From Anaerocolumna jejuensis DSM 15929 (GTDB lineage: Bacteria; Bacillota; Clostridia; Lachnospirales; Lachnospiraceae), in NCBI RefSeq assembly GCF_900142215.1, contig NZ_FRAC01000053.1:1-18146 (forward strand): DNA of 18,146 bases. The letters run 5' to 3'. The notes under the pieces were generated by a model. That model saw only the letters and a program-made list of their open reading frames with translations. It was not told the DNA's origin and searched no databases. Shown piece after piece: positions 1-6,541 of the stretch; positions within the stretch are counted from its first letter, which is position 1; each line of letters opens with the position of its first letter. The position numbers and the translations under genes are program-made.

Positions 1-30
1 ACCACAACAGGTTTGATAAGTAACTTTCAT
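1..30 (-). CDS. IS110-family transposase, first 10 codons (runs off window)
   Basis: On the - strand an ATG at 28-30 opens a frame reading MKVTYQTCCG up to the window edge. This matches the way many clostridial IS110-family transposases begin, where the CCG(I/L)DVHK segment carries the first aspartate of the RuvC-like DEDD catalytic site; that aspartate would fall just outside the window. An AAGGAG ribosome site lies 7-8 nt upstream (about 38-44, - strand). Only ten residues are visible, so the family call rests on this short signature and on the long noncoding leader typical of IS110 elements. Whether the rest of the gene is intact cannot be seen. Confidence 0.6.
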   Translation of the reverse strand, partial: MKVTYQTCCG

Positions 31-288
31 GGTCGAACTCCTTTCCCTAGTAAGATAAGAAGCCATTGACTGAACTGCCACACAATTTAACCAAGGCGTT
101 AAAACAATTCTTAGTGTACGGACTCGTAGTACCACTTATTTGTGCTTGAAAAGGCAGGACTTACACTGATTATAATGCTGTCTAAAACGAGAAAGAATTT
201 ACAACTCCTCCTCCCGTGCTTTGTAGTGTAGCTTCTTGAAGCTATTATCTCATGGTGTGGAGGTTTTGAAAATCTTTCATTACTATTT
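1..288 (-). mobile_element. IS110-type element end with candidate bridge-RNA region
   Basis: About 250 nt upstream of the - strand transposase start contain no plausible gene on either strand but several short inverted repeats: a 7-bp one at 229-244 (TAGCTTC/GAAGCTA) and a 6-bp one around 87-104 (TTTAAC/GTTAAA). IS110-family elements are known to carry a noncoding end next to the recombinase start that is transcribed into a bridge RNA pairing with donor and target DNA. Position and structure fit, but I cannot define the RNA ends, the guide loops or the outer element boundary, so 288 is only an upper estimate set by the next gene's leader. Confidence 0.4.
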
Positions 289-324
289 GTGCCGCGCCTG
301 AAGGCGCGCGGAATGGAGATTATA

Positions 325-636
325 ATGAAAAATGTGAAAATAGTAGTTATACGAAAAGAATTCTATCCAGAGTTTGCTGATAGCTATCTGACTGAAGGTA
401 AAGAAGTTGGGCCTTGTCCACTTATGAATGTTGGTGATGAATTTATTTATGAAGGTAGTGCCGAAATGCCAAAGGGATTATGTCCTTGGGCTTGGATTGA
501 TATTTATCGAGGGGTAAATGCCCTTTCTGCTGGTGCTACATATGCGCCGTGGAATAATCAGGACGGGTCACAAATTCTTTGTTGTACTGATGGCATACGC
601 CCGGTTGTATTCAAATTAGAAGCAGTTAATGAATGA
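325..636 (+). CDS. TIGR04076 family protein
   Basis: This 103-residue cytosolic protein has the pattern of the TIGR04076 family: an early KNVKIVVIRKEF strand, then GPCPLMNVGDEFIYEG, PKGLCPWAWIDIYRG, and a C-terminal CCTDGIRPVVFKLEA. Conserved cysteines sit in the CP and LCPWAW motifs and in the CCTDG motif. The family has no established biochemical role. The ATG at 325 is chosen because GGAG (315-318) lies 6 nt upstream; a longer frame from GTG 289 runs through a GC-rich 6-bp hairpin (293-308) that is more likely leader. It stands alone, with a strong terminator directly after it, and appears intact. Confidence 0.8.
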   Translation: MKNVKIVVIRKEFYPEFADSYLTEGKEVGPCPLMNVGDEFIYEGSAEMPKGLCPWAWIDIYRGVNALSAGATYAPWNNQDGSQILCCTDGIRPVVFKLEAVNE

Positions 637-650
637 CTATTTATTATTAG

Positions 651-684
651 CTACCAACTATTAACATTCGTTGGTAGTTTTTTT
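651..684 (+). terminator. Rho-independent terminator
   Basis: An 8-bp perfect stem, CTACCAAC (651-658) with GTTGGTAG (670-677), has an 11-nt loop and is followed by seven T. It lies 15 nt after the stop of the TIGR04076 gene and would end that transcript. Confidence 0.85.
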
Positions 685-709
685 GTACCAAAAAAAAGGG
701 GGAGTTGAC

Positions 710-874
710 ATGAGTAATGAAGAATTAGTGCAGCTCATAAAGCAGGGAACGGATCCGGCCGGTAATATGGAGCAGCTCAACATACAGAATAAAGGCATGA
801 TATTTACAGTAGTTAAGAAGTACCACTATGCCTGCCAGGCTGACTATAATAGCAGAGAAAGATATTCCGCATAA
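710..874 (+). pseudogene. Truncated sigma-factor-like protein (N-terminal remnant)
   Basis: The frame opens with ATG 710 behind a GGGGGAG ribosome site and encodes 54 residues, including MSNEELVQLIKQGTDPAGNM and GMIFTVVKKYHYACQADYN. This is the N-terminus of the sigma-70-like proteins found in clostridial conjugative elements and prophages, where region 2 helices should follow. After ADYNS the sequence diverges and stops, so all DNA- and core-binding regions are lost. The intact ribosome site with abrupt loss of homology points to a recombination or deletion junction near 845. It is very unlikely to act as a sigma factor. The family call is from memory of the N-terminal pattern. Confidence 0.65.
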
Positions 875-1036
875 TTGCGTAAAACCCTCGATACCATGTC
901 GAACCCATGAAAGGAGATAAAATGCAAAATCACGAACATTACATAGAACCTGCAGCTTACGCAGCTATTAAGAGAGCAGACAGGCCAAGGAAGAAGCCCA
1001 GGTATTGGGGTGACAACGGTTGGAGAAGTGATGAAA

Positions 1037-1067
1037 GGCATCTTACGGAATGTAGGGTGGCTTTTTT
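1037..1067 (+). terminator. Probable Rho-independent terminator
   Basis: GGCATCTTAC (1037-1046) pairs with GTAGGGTGGC (1052-1061) across a 5-nt loop, using two G-U pairs and one mismatch, and six T follow. It would separate the sigma-relic region from the promoter at 1069. Confidence 0.6.
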
Positions 1068-1068
1068 A

Positions 1069-1097
1069 TTGTTATATATTGAATTAAGGTATATAAT
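1069..1097 (+). promoter_or_regulatory. Sigma-A-type promoter for FRG pseudogene
   Basis: TTGTTA (1069-1074) and TATAAT (1092-1097) are separated by exactly 17 nt. The expected start near 1104 gives a 20-nt leader that contains AAGGAG (1111-1116) before ATG 1124, so the broken FRG gene kept its expression signals. Confidence 0.65.
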
Positions 1098-1123
1098 GGA
1101 AAAAATATCGAAGGAGTATTTTT

Positions 1124-1316
1124 ATGTTTGAAAAATAGATCATCCTGTAAAAACTATTGATATATATGAACCCTCTGAATTTATTGACATTATGTCAGAT
1201 GGAACATATGAGAATTATTTCTATAGAGGTGAAAGTAAGTTCTATAAAAACAGTATATGTACAACAGTGCACGGCAAAATTACTTGTTGCATTAGTAGAC
1301 TATATGCCAGATAATA
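1124..1316 (+). pseudogene. FRG-domain protein, frameshifted N-terminal fragment
   Basis: ATG 1124 follows AAGGAG by 7 nt, but the frame stops after MFEK. Restoring one A in the A run at 1131-1135 gives MFEKIDHPVKTIDIYEPSEF, then a stretch ending YENYFYRGESKFYKNSI. The YFYRGES core matches the FRG domain, named for a conserved F-x-RG motif and often found in small proteins of accessory islands. The match fades after about 50 codons and the frame stops at 1316, so the gene has both a 1-nt deletion and loss of most of the domain. The call rests on one short motif and its usual position near the N-terminus. Not expected to give a functional protein. Confidence 0.55.
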
Positions 1317-1321
1317 AATAG

Positions 1322-1408
1322 AATGATCCTTACAAAATCAATCGAGTACATGGAAACGCTATGAATGAAATTGACCAGATAATTGACAGAAAAGGAACGG
1401 AAGAATGA
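1322..1408 (+). pseudogene. C-terminal remnant of an unidentified gene
   Basis: A 28-codon open stretch without a start reads NDPYKINRVHGNAMNEIDQI followed by IDRKGTEE and ends in TGA at 1406-1408, overlapping the next ATG (1405) as ATGA. Such overlap is typical of translationally coupled genes, so this looks like the true C-terminus of a lost upstream partner of the 1405 gene. It may be the far end of the FRG gene left after an internal deletion, or a different gene; I cannot tell. Confidence 0.35.
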
Positions 1409-1875
1409 GTCAGACGAGAAAATCAACAAAAGAATTGATTGAGGATATGTTATCGGAAGATGCGCAAAGAATATGGAGTGCAAGTTGTGGGATTATTTCA
1501 TTAGGACAGAATCATGAAAGGATAATGGAGCTTGTGCCATATTTAACTCAAATGAAATCTAAAACAAATAATATTGAATTAGGAGGATTAATCCATCCCA
1601 ATAGTAGATTTTAAAAAAAGGCATTTGAAGTGATAGAATGGCATTCGAATGGTGTGGGGTGTTCCTGCAGCCTTCTTGGAGAGGATTCTAACCCCAGACA
1701 TCTAGAAGAAGATGGATTCATAACAATTACAGATACTGTCTATATGAATAACAGCAATTATATTGATTATTATTTGGCTATATGTCTCAACTGCCAGACA
1801 CAATATAAGATTGAGGAAAGGGAGTATCATTCATTATGGTGGAACTGGATTAAATTAGGACAAAATAAGTCTTAA
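1405..1875 (+). pseudogene. Unknown 156-codon gene with one in-frame stop
   Basis: One reading frame runs from ATG 1405 to TAA 1873-1875, broken only by TAA at 1612-1614 within an AT-rich run. Both halves read as ordinary protein: MSQTRKSTKELIEDMLSEDA up to HPNSRF, then KKAFEVIEWHSNGVGCSCSL to the end. Two cysteine pairs, GCSC and CLNC, lie in the second half and could bind zinc. I do not recognise the family. The ATGA overlap with an upstream gene tail and the run of decayed small genes resemble toxin-immunity arrays, but that is context only. A start inside the second half (ATG 1630 or GTG 1636) has no ribosome site, so the product is probably truncated to 69 residues unless the stop is read through. 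Confidence 0.55.
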
Positions 1876-1907
1876 GGCCTTATTAGAGGTTTAGATTGGA
1901 GTTTAAA

Positions 1908-2163
1908 ATGAATGCTGAAATTTTAATTAATTATAAGATGAATACCGAAGAACTTTTTATATGGAATACATTCTTTATAAGCAAAAGTTTGTTGAAAATT
2001 CATGAAGCACTTTATAGCAAATTGATATAAATAAGATAATATTAATACTGTTACAAATGGTGAATTAAGGATTTTTTTATAAATTGACATTAAGTATTAT
2101 ATTAATGATGACGATATAATAGATGCTATGGATGGCGTTTTATTCAAAGGGTTTAACCTATGA
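1908..2163 (+). pseudogene. Decayed small gene, unknown family
   Basis: TTGGAG (1896-1901) precedes ATG 1908, which opens MNAEILINYKMNTEELFIWN and stops after 40 codons at 2030. Open stretches continue in another frame: DNINTVTNGELRIFL, a stop, then IDIKYYINDDDIIDAMDGVL and KGFNL with a stop at 2161-2163. Together they look like one small gene of roughly 85 codons broken by a frameshift and a stop, ending in the terminator that follows. The size and acidic, aromatic-rich composition resemble small immunity-type proteins, but no family is recognised. Confidence 0.35.
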
Positions 2164-2179
2164 ATAAAATGCTTTTTTT
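2135..2179 (+). terminator. Rho-independent terminator
   Basis: GCGTTTTATTCA (2135-2146) pairs over 12 positions with TGAATAAAATGC (2161-2172), with one G-U pair and extra AGG/CCT pairing in the loop, and seven T follow. It ends the decayed small-gene region. Confidence 0.8.
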
Positions 2180-2210
2180 ATTTCGCTTGGACTCCTAGTG
2201 AGAAAGCGGA

Positions 2211-2236
2211 ATGGTTCTGACTGATAGAGGAACCAT
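2211..2236 (+). promoter_or_regulatory. Hairpin in leader of the 2265 gene
   Basis: ATGGTTC (2211-2217) and GAACCAT (2230-2236) form a perfect 7-bp stem 14 nt before AGGAGG (2251-2256). It may stabilise the mRNA or regulate translation. No clear promoter is seen between the terminator at 2179 and this hairpin. Confidence 0.35.
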
Positions 2237-2264
2237 AATAATCAATTTTTAGGAGGATACAATT

Positions 2265-3047
2265 ATGGCAGTAGCTATCAATGCAGCGGTACGAAGCAAT
2301 ACGGCAATGCATAATTTGTATTATGCATCAAAAAAAACAGCTATAGGGTGTAAAACAGCTTCATTTGACCGAGAAGTTAAAAACGAGGATACGGGAGTAA
2401 GAGCGTCAAATACGACGGTACCTTATTCGAACAGTAATGAAATTTATGAACAGATGGGTTGTAATTGTAAGTCGATACCAGCAAATCATGATAACAACTT
2501 GAACAATTCTGGAACTATTACACAAGGTCTGACACAGGTCAGTGAATGGTCAAATGAAGATACTGTTAAGCCAGCTTTTATTACTTATAATTCAGGATTA
2601 ACAGGTTATGATACGGTTGAGTATTTTTATGATTTAACTAGTGATGAGGATAATCCAACTATGTATATGAGAACAAAAGCTGGTGCGGAAGAAAACTATT
2701 ACAAGCTTGACTTGAACTCTATTAATCCGGCAACAGCAACAAAGGCAGAGATGCTTGGCTATTATTCTTATCAGGAATACAAAGGTGAAGATGTCGATAT
2801 GTATCAGTTAATGGCAGATATGGATATGGCTGAACATAATGGATTTGTAAGTACGAATGACAATTTGCAAGCTGCGTTTTTGAAATGTACGGATAATTGG
2901 TTAAAAGCATTACAAAATGTTTTAAATATTCAGAAGAATGCTGGGGATTCCAAAGGCACAACAGCAACACAGAGGTTACTACACTTTATGAACAGTACCC
3001 AGCAAGTCAGTGCGGAGCAGATTCAACAGTTGATAAAGTCTGAGTGA
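2265..3047 (+). CDS. Unrecognised 260-aa protein
   Basis: The ATG at 2265 sits 8 nt after a perfect AGGAGG, so the start is secure. There is no signal peptide and no membrane segment. The N-terminal third (to about residue 75) is rich in Asn, Ser and Thr and contains GCNCKS. The middle (105-165) is Asp/Glu/Tyr-rich with TVEYFYDLTSDEDNPTMYMR, and LDLNSINPATATKAEMLGYY begins a helical stretch. The C-terminal region ends in STQQVSAEQIQQLIKSE. The low-complexity start and helical tail would suit a secreted or surface-associated protein exported without a classical signal, but that is inference. Its own leader and a strong terminator make it a single-gene transcript. It is intact, in contrast to the decayed genes before it. 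Confidence 0.75.
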   Translation: MAVAINAAVRSNTAMHNLYYASKKTAIGCKTASFDREVKNEDTGVRASNTTVPYSNSNEIYEQMGCNCKSIPANHDNNLNNSGTITQGLTQVSEWSNEDTVKPAFITYNSGLTGYDTVEYFYDLTSDEDNPTMYMRTKAGAEENYYKLDLNSINPATATKAEMLGYYSYQEYKGEDVDMYQLMADMDMAEHNGFVSTNDNLQAAFLKCTDNWLKALQNVLNIQKNAGDSKGTTATQRLLHFMNSTQQVSAEQIQQLIKSE

Positions 3048-3243
3048 TATAATTTTGAATATAATTGAATAACAAAAATATTTTCAAATAATCAGAAGTT
3101 TGCTCTGGAGTTTTTAAATAATACAGAAAATAACAGATAGTATGAGTGGAGTATAAGTAGAGAACAAAAACGATAGAAAGTCTTTAAAATCATGGCTAAA
3201 AGTTCACAAAGAGATAGGAAAAAGCATATTGCCCCAAAATACC

Positions 3244-3279
3244 AAAACCTCGAAAACATTATTGTTTCGAGGTTTTTTT
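3244..3279 (+). terminator. Rho-independent terminator
   Basis: AAAACCTCGAAA (3244-3255) pairs perfectly with TTTCGAGGTTTT (3265-3276), and the T run reaches 3279. It terminates the 2265 gene. The stretch 3048-3243 before it holds no convincing gene, only a short open piece around 3098-3141. Confidence 0.85.
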
Positions 3280-3356
3280 AACTACAAGCATATTGATATT
3301 ATATGTAGCGAGGTTGATTTTGTATTTATATGTAAATCAATGAAATGTTCTGTTCA

Positions 3357-3392
3357 AATAATGTAATATGTATTATAATATATTACATTATT
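3357..3392 (+). promoter_or_regulatory. Promoter wrapped in a perfect 13-bp inverted repeat
   Basis: AATAATGTAATAT (3357-3369) and ATATTACATTATT (3380-3392) are exact inverse complements. The 10-nt centre holds a consensus -10 box, TATAAT (3374-3379); the -35 region is weak (TGTTCA at 3351-3356, 17 nt away). A dimeric DNA-binding protein on this site would block polymerase. The transcript would begin near 3386, about 40 nt before the ATPase start. Confidence 0.6.
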
Positions 3393-3427
3393 AAAAAGAA
3401 ATTCAGATAGATAAAGAGGTGATTGTA

Positions 3428-4648
3428 TTGGGCAAAATTGAAGGTATTGCAATTAAAAATTATGGTTCGTTGAAAGAAATAGTCTTAGGAAAAACTTTTT
3501 CACATCAAAGGGAAAAACCTTTAGGTAATATGGTAACAATCATAGGACCTAGTGGTAATGGTAAGAGTACCATTGCAGACGCTTTTGGATTTATAGCGGA
3601 TTGTTTAGAAATGGGTGTAGAATCAGCTTGTGATGCAGGGAATCGTGGCGGGTATGAGCAACTCCTTTCACAAAATTCAAAAGAACCTATTAGTTTTGAA
3701 ATTTATTACAGAGAAGCAAATAATACTCGTCCAATAACATATGAATTAACTATAGCTTTGGATAAGTTCAGTCGTCCATTTGTTAAAGAGGAGAGATTAC
3801 GGTACAGAGTAGAAAATAGAGGTTGGCCTAAATCTTTTCTTCATTTGCAAAATGGAGTCGGTTTTGCCTTTGAAGGAAGTCAAGGTGGACAAGATGATGA
3901 TACTGGTGCTATTGAAGGTAATAAGGTTGCAGTTACTTTAGCTGATAGTAGGAAATTGGGCATCGCAACATTAGGCGCCATGAAACAATATTCACGGATT
4001 GAAAAATTTTTAAATTTTTTAAAAAGTTGGTATTTATGCTATTTTACACCAGATGCTGCAAGAAGATTACAAACCGCTGCACCACAACCTTATTTAGACC
4101 GAATTGGGAGCAATTTAAATAATGTTGCACAATATATGTATAGAGAAAACAGGTCGGATTTTTTAAAAATTTTATTAAATATCCAGGAGAAGTTGCCAGG
4201 AATAGAAAAAATACAACCTTTAAAAATGCCTAACGGACAAATGGTTTTACAGTTTTGGGAAAGAGGCTTTAATGATCCCTTTTTTTCTCAAAAAATGTCG
4301 GATGGAACTTTAAAATTATTTGCTTATTATCTATTGTTACATGAAAAAAATCCTCGTCAGTTAGTATTTATTGAAGAACCTGAAAATGGTTTGTATCACC
4401 ATTATCTGGCGGATTTAGCTGAAGAAATGAGGAAAAATGTTGGAACTGGATATAGTAAACAGTTATTTGTTACTACACATAGTCCATTCTTTGTTAACTC
4501 GTTACCTCCCGACGATGTCTGGGTATTGAAAAAGGAACAAAGTGGATTTTCTGTTGCGCAGCGTGCATCAGATTATCAGTTCGTGAAAGATCTTACAGAA
4601 GAAGGGGTACCTGTAGGGGATTTGTGGTATAGTAAATACTTTGGATAA
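3428..4648 (+). CDS. AAA family ATPase (OLD/RecF-like, AAA_15/21 type), partner of DUF4276 protein
   Basis: This 406-residue cytosolic ATPase has an N-terminal strand-loop GKIEGIAIKNYGSL, Walker A GPSGNGKST (40-48), a signature-like KMSDGTLKLF (289-298), Walker B LVFIEEPENG (312-321) and a switch region TTHSPFFVNSL (349-359), the order seen in SMC/RecF/OLD-type ATPases with a hairpin insertion. It ends in GDLWYSKYFG. TTG 3428 is chosen because GAGGTGA (3416-3422) is a full anti-SD match 5 nt upstream; a GTG at 3419 lies inside that site. The DUF4276 gene starts 13 nt after its stop, so the two are co-transcribed. Such ATPase/TOPRIM-like pairs occur in phage-defence loci, where ATP-driven sensing controls a nuclease. 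That role is inferred here; no motif is missing. Confidence 0.85.
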   Translation: MGKIEGIAIKNYGSLKEIVLGKTFSHQREKPLGNMVTIIGPSGNGKSTIADAFGFIADCLEMGVESACDAGNRGGYEQLLSQNSKEPISFEIYYREANNTRPITYELTIALDKFSRPFVKEERLRYRVENRGWPKSFLHLQNGVGFAFEGSQGGQDDDTGAIEGNKVAVTLADSRKLGIATLGAMKQYSRIEKFLNFLKSWYLCYFTPDAARRLQTAAPQPYLDRIGSNLNNVAQYMYRENRSDFLKILLNIQEKLPGIEKIQPLKMPNGQMVLQFWERGFNDPFFSQKMSDGTLKLFAYYLLLHEKNPRQLVFIEEPENGLYHHYLADLAEEMRKNVGTGYSKQLFVTTHSPFFVNSLPPDDVWVLKKEQSGFSVAQRASDYQFVKDLTEEGVPVGDLWYSKYFG

Positions 4649-4661
4649 GGGAGAGGTAATA

Positions 4662-5318
4662 GTGCATTTTCAATTTTTAATAGAAGACATTTCAGGTGAA
4701 ATATTCATTAGGCATGTGATAGAAAAGCTTATGATTGAGTATGATTATATAACATATGATTGTAAGGCGTTTAAAGGGATAGGCGGATTAAAAATCTCGG
4801 GAAATGTAAATAAAGTAAAGACGGATAAACTTTTAGATGATTTATTAATGTTTTTACGTGGCTTTGATAAGAGTTTAAAAGGGATACCAGCAGCTATTGT
4901 TGTTGTACTTGATAATGACAAAAGAGATACTAATGAATTTCGCCTTCAGCTACAAAGCCAAGCTCAACTTTCAATGATTACCACGGATTATGTTTTTTGT
5001 ATAGCAATCGAGGAGATGGAAGCGTGGTTACTTGGCGATAGAGAAGCATTACAAAAAGCATATCCGGATATCCGTCTTGCTTTTTTAAAAGATTACAATC
5101 AAGATGAAATTTGTGGAACATGGGAAGTTCTTGCAAACGCTTTGTATAAAGGAGGACTAAAACAGTTTAAAAAGGATAATCCGACATACCGTGAAGTTGG
5201 AAAGTGTAAGTCAGAATGGGCAAGAGAAGTTGGAAAATATATTGTGTTGGATAGAAATATTTCTCCAAGCTTTCAAGAATTTGTTTCAGCATTGAGGAAA
5301 AGATTAGATGTGGCATAA
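4662..5318 (+). CDS. DUF4276 family (TOPRIM-like) protein
   Basis: This 218-residue protein matches the DUF4276 family, whose fold resembles TOPRIM nucleases. Visible markers are a first strand FLIEDISGE with Glu8 (the family usually has VEG-type spacing), a VVVLDND strand ending in a DxD-like pair at 84-86, and EEMEAWLLGD at 117-126, the most typical motif of the family. These acidic residues would bind metal. GTG 4662 is preferred because GGGAGAGG (4649-4656) lies 5 nt upstream; an earlier TTG at 4641 overlaps the ATPase and has no good site. It is the likely effector of the ATPase encoded just before it, by analogy with other ATPase plus TOPRIM pairs. A terminator follows about 140 nt later. 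Confidence 0.8.
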   Translation: MHFQFLIEDISGEIFIRHVIEKLMIEYDYITYDCKAFKGIGGLKISGNVNKVKTDKLLDDLLMFLRGFDKSLKGIPAAIVVVLDNDKRDTNEFRLQLQSQAQLSMITTDYVFCIAIEEMEAWLLGDREALQKAYPDIRLAFLKDYNQDEICGTWEVLANALYKGGLKQFKKDNPTYREVGKCKSEWAREVGKYIVLDRNISPSFQEFVSALRKRLDVA

Positions 5319-5335
5319 TTATGTTTCAATAATAA

Positions 5336-5434
5336 GTATTTCTGAACATTTATAAACATGAAGCAACTGATGATAATATAGGTAGGGCATACAAGGAACA
5401 AATGTACTTGAAAACAGGTGTTGAAAATTATTAA
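5336..5434 (+). other. Orphan C-terminal coding fragment
   Basis: A 32-codon open stretch without a start, containing NIYKHEATDDNIGRAYKEQM and YLKTGVENY before its stop, reads like the end of a real protein and unlike random AT-rich sequence. No family is recognised. It lies 18 nt after the DUF4276 stop and just before a terminator that may originally have belonged to it. Confidence 0.3.
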
Positions 5435-5456
5435 AAAGATAATAAGAAATTTAATG

Positions 5457-5491
5457 AAAGCCTTGAAAATTTCTACGTTTCAAGGCTTTTT
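5457..5491 (+). terminator. Rho-independent terminator
   Basis: AAAGCCTTGAAA (5457-5468) pairs perfectly with TTTCAAGGCTTT (5478-5489) and a T run reaches 5491. It would end the ATPase/DUF4276 transcript. Confidence 0.85.
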
Positions 5492-5580
5492 ATGCTTGGA
5501 ATTATGCTTATGGTAATGTAATAAGGCTACCCCTGTCCTTGGGTTACAAATGGAATAATATATATTCAAGACAATTAATA

Positions 5581-5609
5581 TTGAAACTTGGTAGAAAATG
5601 GTATATTAT
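5581..5609 (+). promoter_or_regulatory. Promoter of the RDD gene
   Basis: TTGAAA (5581-5586) and TATTAT (5604-5609) are spaced 17 nt, predicting a start near 5616 and a leader of about 60 nt to ATG 5675. Confidence 0.6.
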
Positions 5610-5674
5610 AGTAAATAATGATTGTTGATGATGGAGCAATGCCATTATATAATTTTAATTTGAGGAGAAGGGTT

Positions 5675-6115
5675 ATGTATGCAGGATTTTGGAAGCGTTT
5701 TGTTGCATATTTACTTGACGCAGTAGTTATCAGTATTGTATTTATAATTTTTATCTTAAGTTGGGCGTTATTTGAATTGCTTTTAGATTTCACAGGACTC
5801 GACCAAAAAACTAAAGAGATGGTGTTAGGGGTATTAGGTGTGCCTATTATTTTATCAATTCCTTGGCTGTATTGTACATTATTTGAGTCATCTAGATACC
5901 AGGCAACAGTAGGAAAAATACAAATGGGTATAATCGTTGTAAATATGGATTTTTCCAGGATATCATTTGCAAGGGCAAATGTGCGATATTGGAGTCATAT
6001 TTTTTCCAGTATTTTGGGTATTGGCTTTATAATTGCAGGATTTACAAATAAAAAGCAAGCGCTACATGATTATATTGCACAGACATATGTTGTAAATAAA
6101 ATTACCAAATTGTAA
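5675..6115 (+). CDS. RDD family membrane protein
   Basis: This 146-residue membrane protein fits the RDD family: FWKRFVAYLLDAVVI near the N-terminus supplies the Arg and Asp of the first helix, a second helix covers about 52-68, a third about 105-122, and the closing KQALHDYIAQTYVV corresponds to the conserved His-Asp near the C-terminus. RDD proteins are small integral proteins, some linked to ion exchange, but most have no defined substrate. ATG 5675 follows GAGGAG (5662-5667) by 7 nt; an upstream ATG at 5618 lies at the predicted transcription start and lacks a ribosome site. It is a single gene with its own promoter and a strong terminator. Confidence 0.8.
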   Translation: MYAGFWKRFVAYLLDAVVISIVFIIFILSWALFELLLDFTGLDQKTKEMVLGVLGVPIILSIPWLYCTLFESSRYQATVGKIQMGIIVVNMDFSRISFARANVRYWSHIFSSILGIGFIIAGFTNKKQALHDYIAQTYVVNKITKL

Positions 6116-6162
6116 AATGATAAAAATAAATTATGATTTAATACATATAGTCATTACTATAA

Positions 6163-6217
6163 AAGTGTAAATGTTAAAGCCTACCATTAGTGCTTAAACA
6201 TTTACACTTATTTTTTT
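6163..6217 (+). terminator. Rho-independent terminator
   Basis: AAGTGTAAATGTT (6163-6175) is exactly complementary to AACATTTACACTT (6197-6209), with seven T at 6211-6217. It lies 47 nt after the RDD stop. Confidence 0.85.
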
Positions 6218-6313
6218 ATAATCAGAGAATTGGTCTAGGGAGCTGTTTTTTGGGTTAACCACAGTTCCAATAAAACCGTCAAATCCCCCTTATTATAAAC
6301 ATTCGGTTAAGCA

Positions 6314-6500
6314 GGCTGAAACTAGTGCTTTCGTGTAACGAACGAAAAGAATTGTCAGCAATGTTGGTATAACTAACTGATGAAGTTCGGGTAATCATGA
6401 ATACCATGAGTATTTATCATCTGCTAGTATTAAGATAATTGTAAGAAAAGGAATTTTTTTGCAATTATCATTCAAATTGAAACGAATAACTTTATAAAGA
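6314..6500 (+). pseudogene. IS110-family transposase relic
   Basis: Broken frames here read ETSAF, then NERKELSAMLV, a stop, LTDEVRVIMNTMSIYHLLVL, and then frame-shifted traces resembling KEKGIF and an isoleucine-rich strand. The series matches, in order, the N-terminal third of IS110 transposases, where a (K)ELS..M.L segment is followed by EVRVVMEATGIYHLPVL and LKEKGIFVAIINP. The conserved Glu of MEATG is replaced by Asn and several stops and shifts are present, so it is inactive. It belongs to a different IS110 lineage from the element at the left edge (that one opens with MKVTYQTCCG). No element ends or target duplication were found. Confidence 0.5.
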
Positions 6501-6541
6501 GTATGTACTTTTTCTTCTTCTGGTATCTTCATCTTAGATAG

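Larger units (their letters stand above)
922..1131 (+). pseudogene. Small mobile-element-type ORF, probably 3'-truncated
   Basis: An AAGGAG (911-916) lies 5 nt before ATG 922, which starts MQNHEHYIEPAAYAAIKRAD followed by a basic RPRKKPRYW stretch. I do not recognise the family; position after the sigma relic suggests a small accessory gene of an integrative element. The last third of the frame runs through a terminator hairpin (1037-1067) and a complete promoter (1069-1097), which a real coding 3' end would not normally contain, so the natural C-terminus is probably lost or the frame has shifted around residues 30-40. Function unknown. Confidence 0.35.

Noticed and set aside
146..176. TTGAAA and TATAAT on the + strand as a promoter for the TIGR04076 gene
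   Set aside because: The spacer is 19 nt, the TATAAT also reads as a -10 on the other strand, and the site lies inside the presumed IS110 end.
2084..2120. TTGACA followed by TATAAT upstream of the 260-aa gene
   Set aside because: They are 25 nt apart and both fall in the decayed coding stretch, with a terminator directly downstream.
3193..3282. 29-codon ORF starting MAKSSQRDRKKH
   Set aside because: It has no ribosome site and runs through the terminator stem at 3244-3279.
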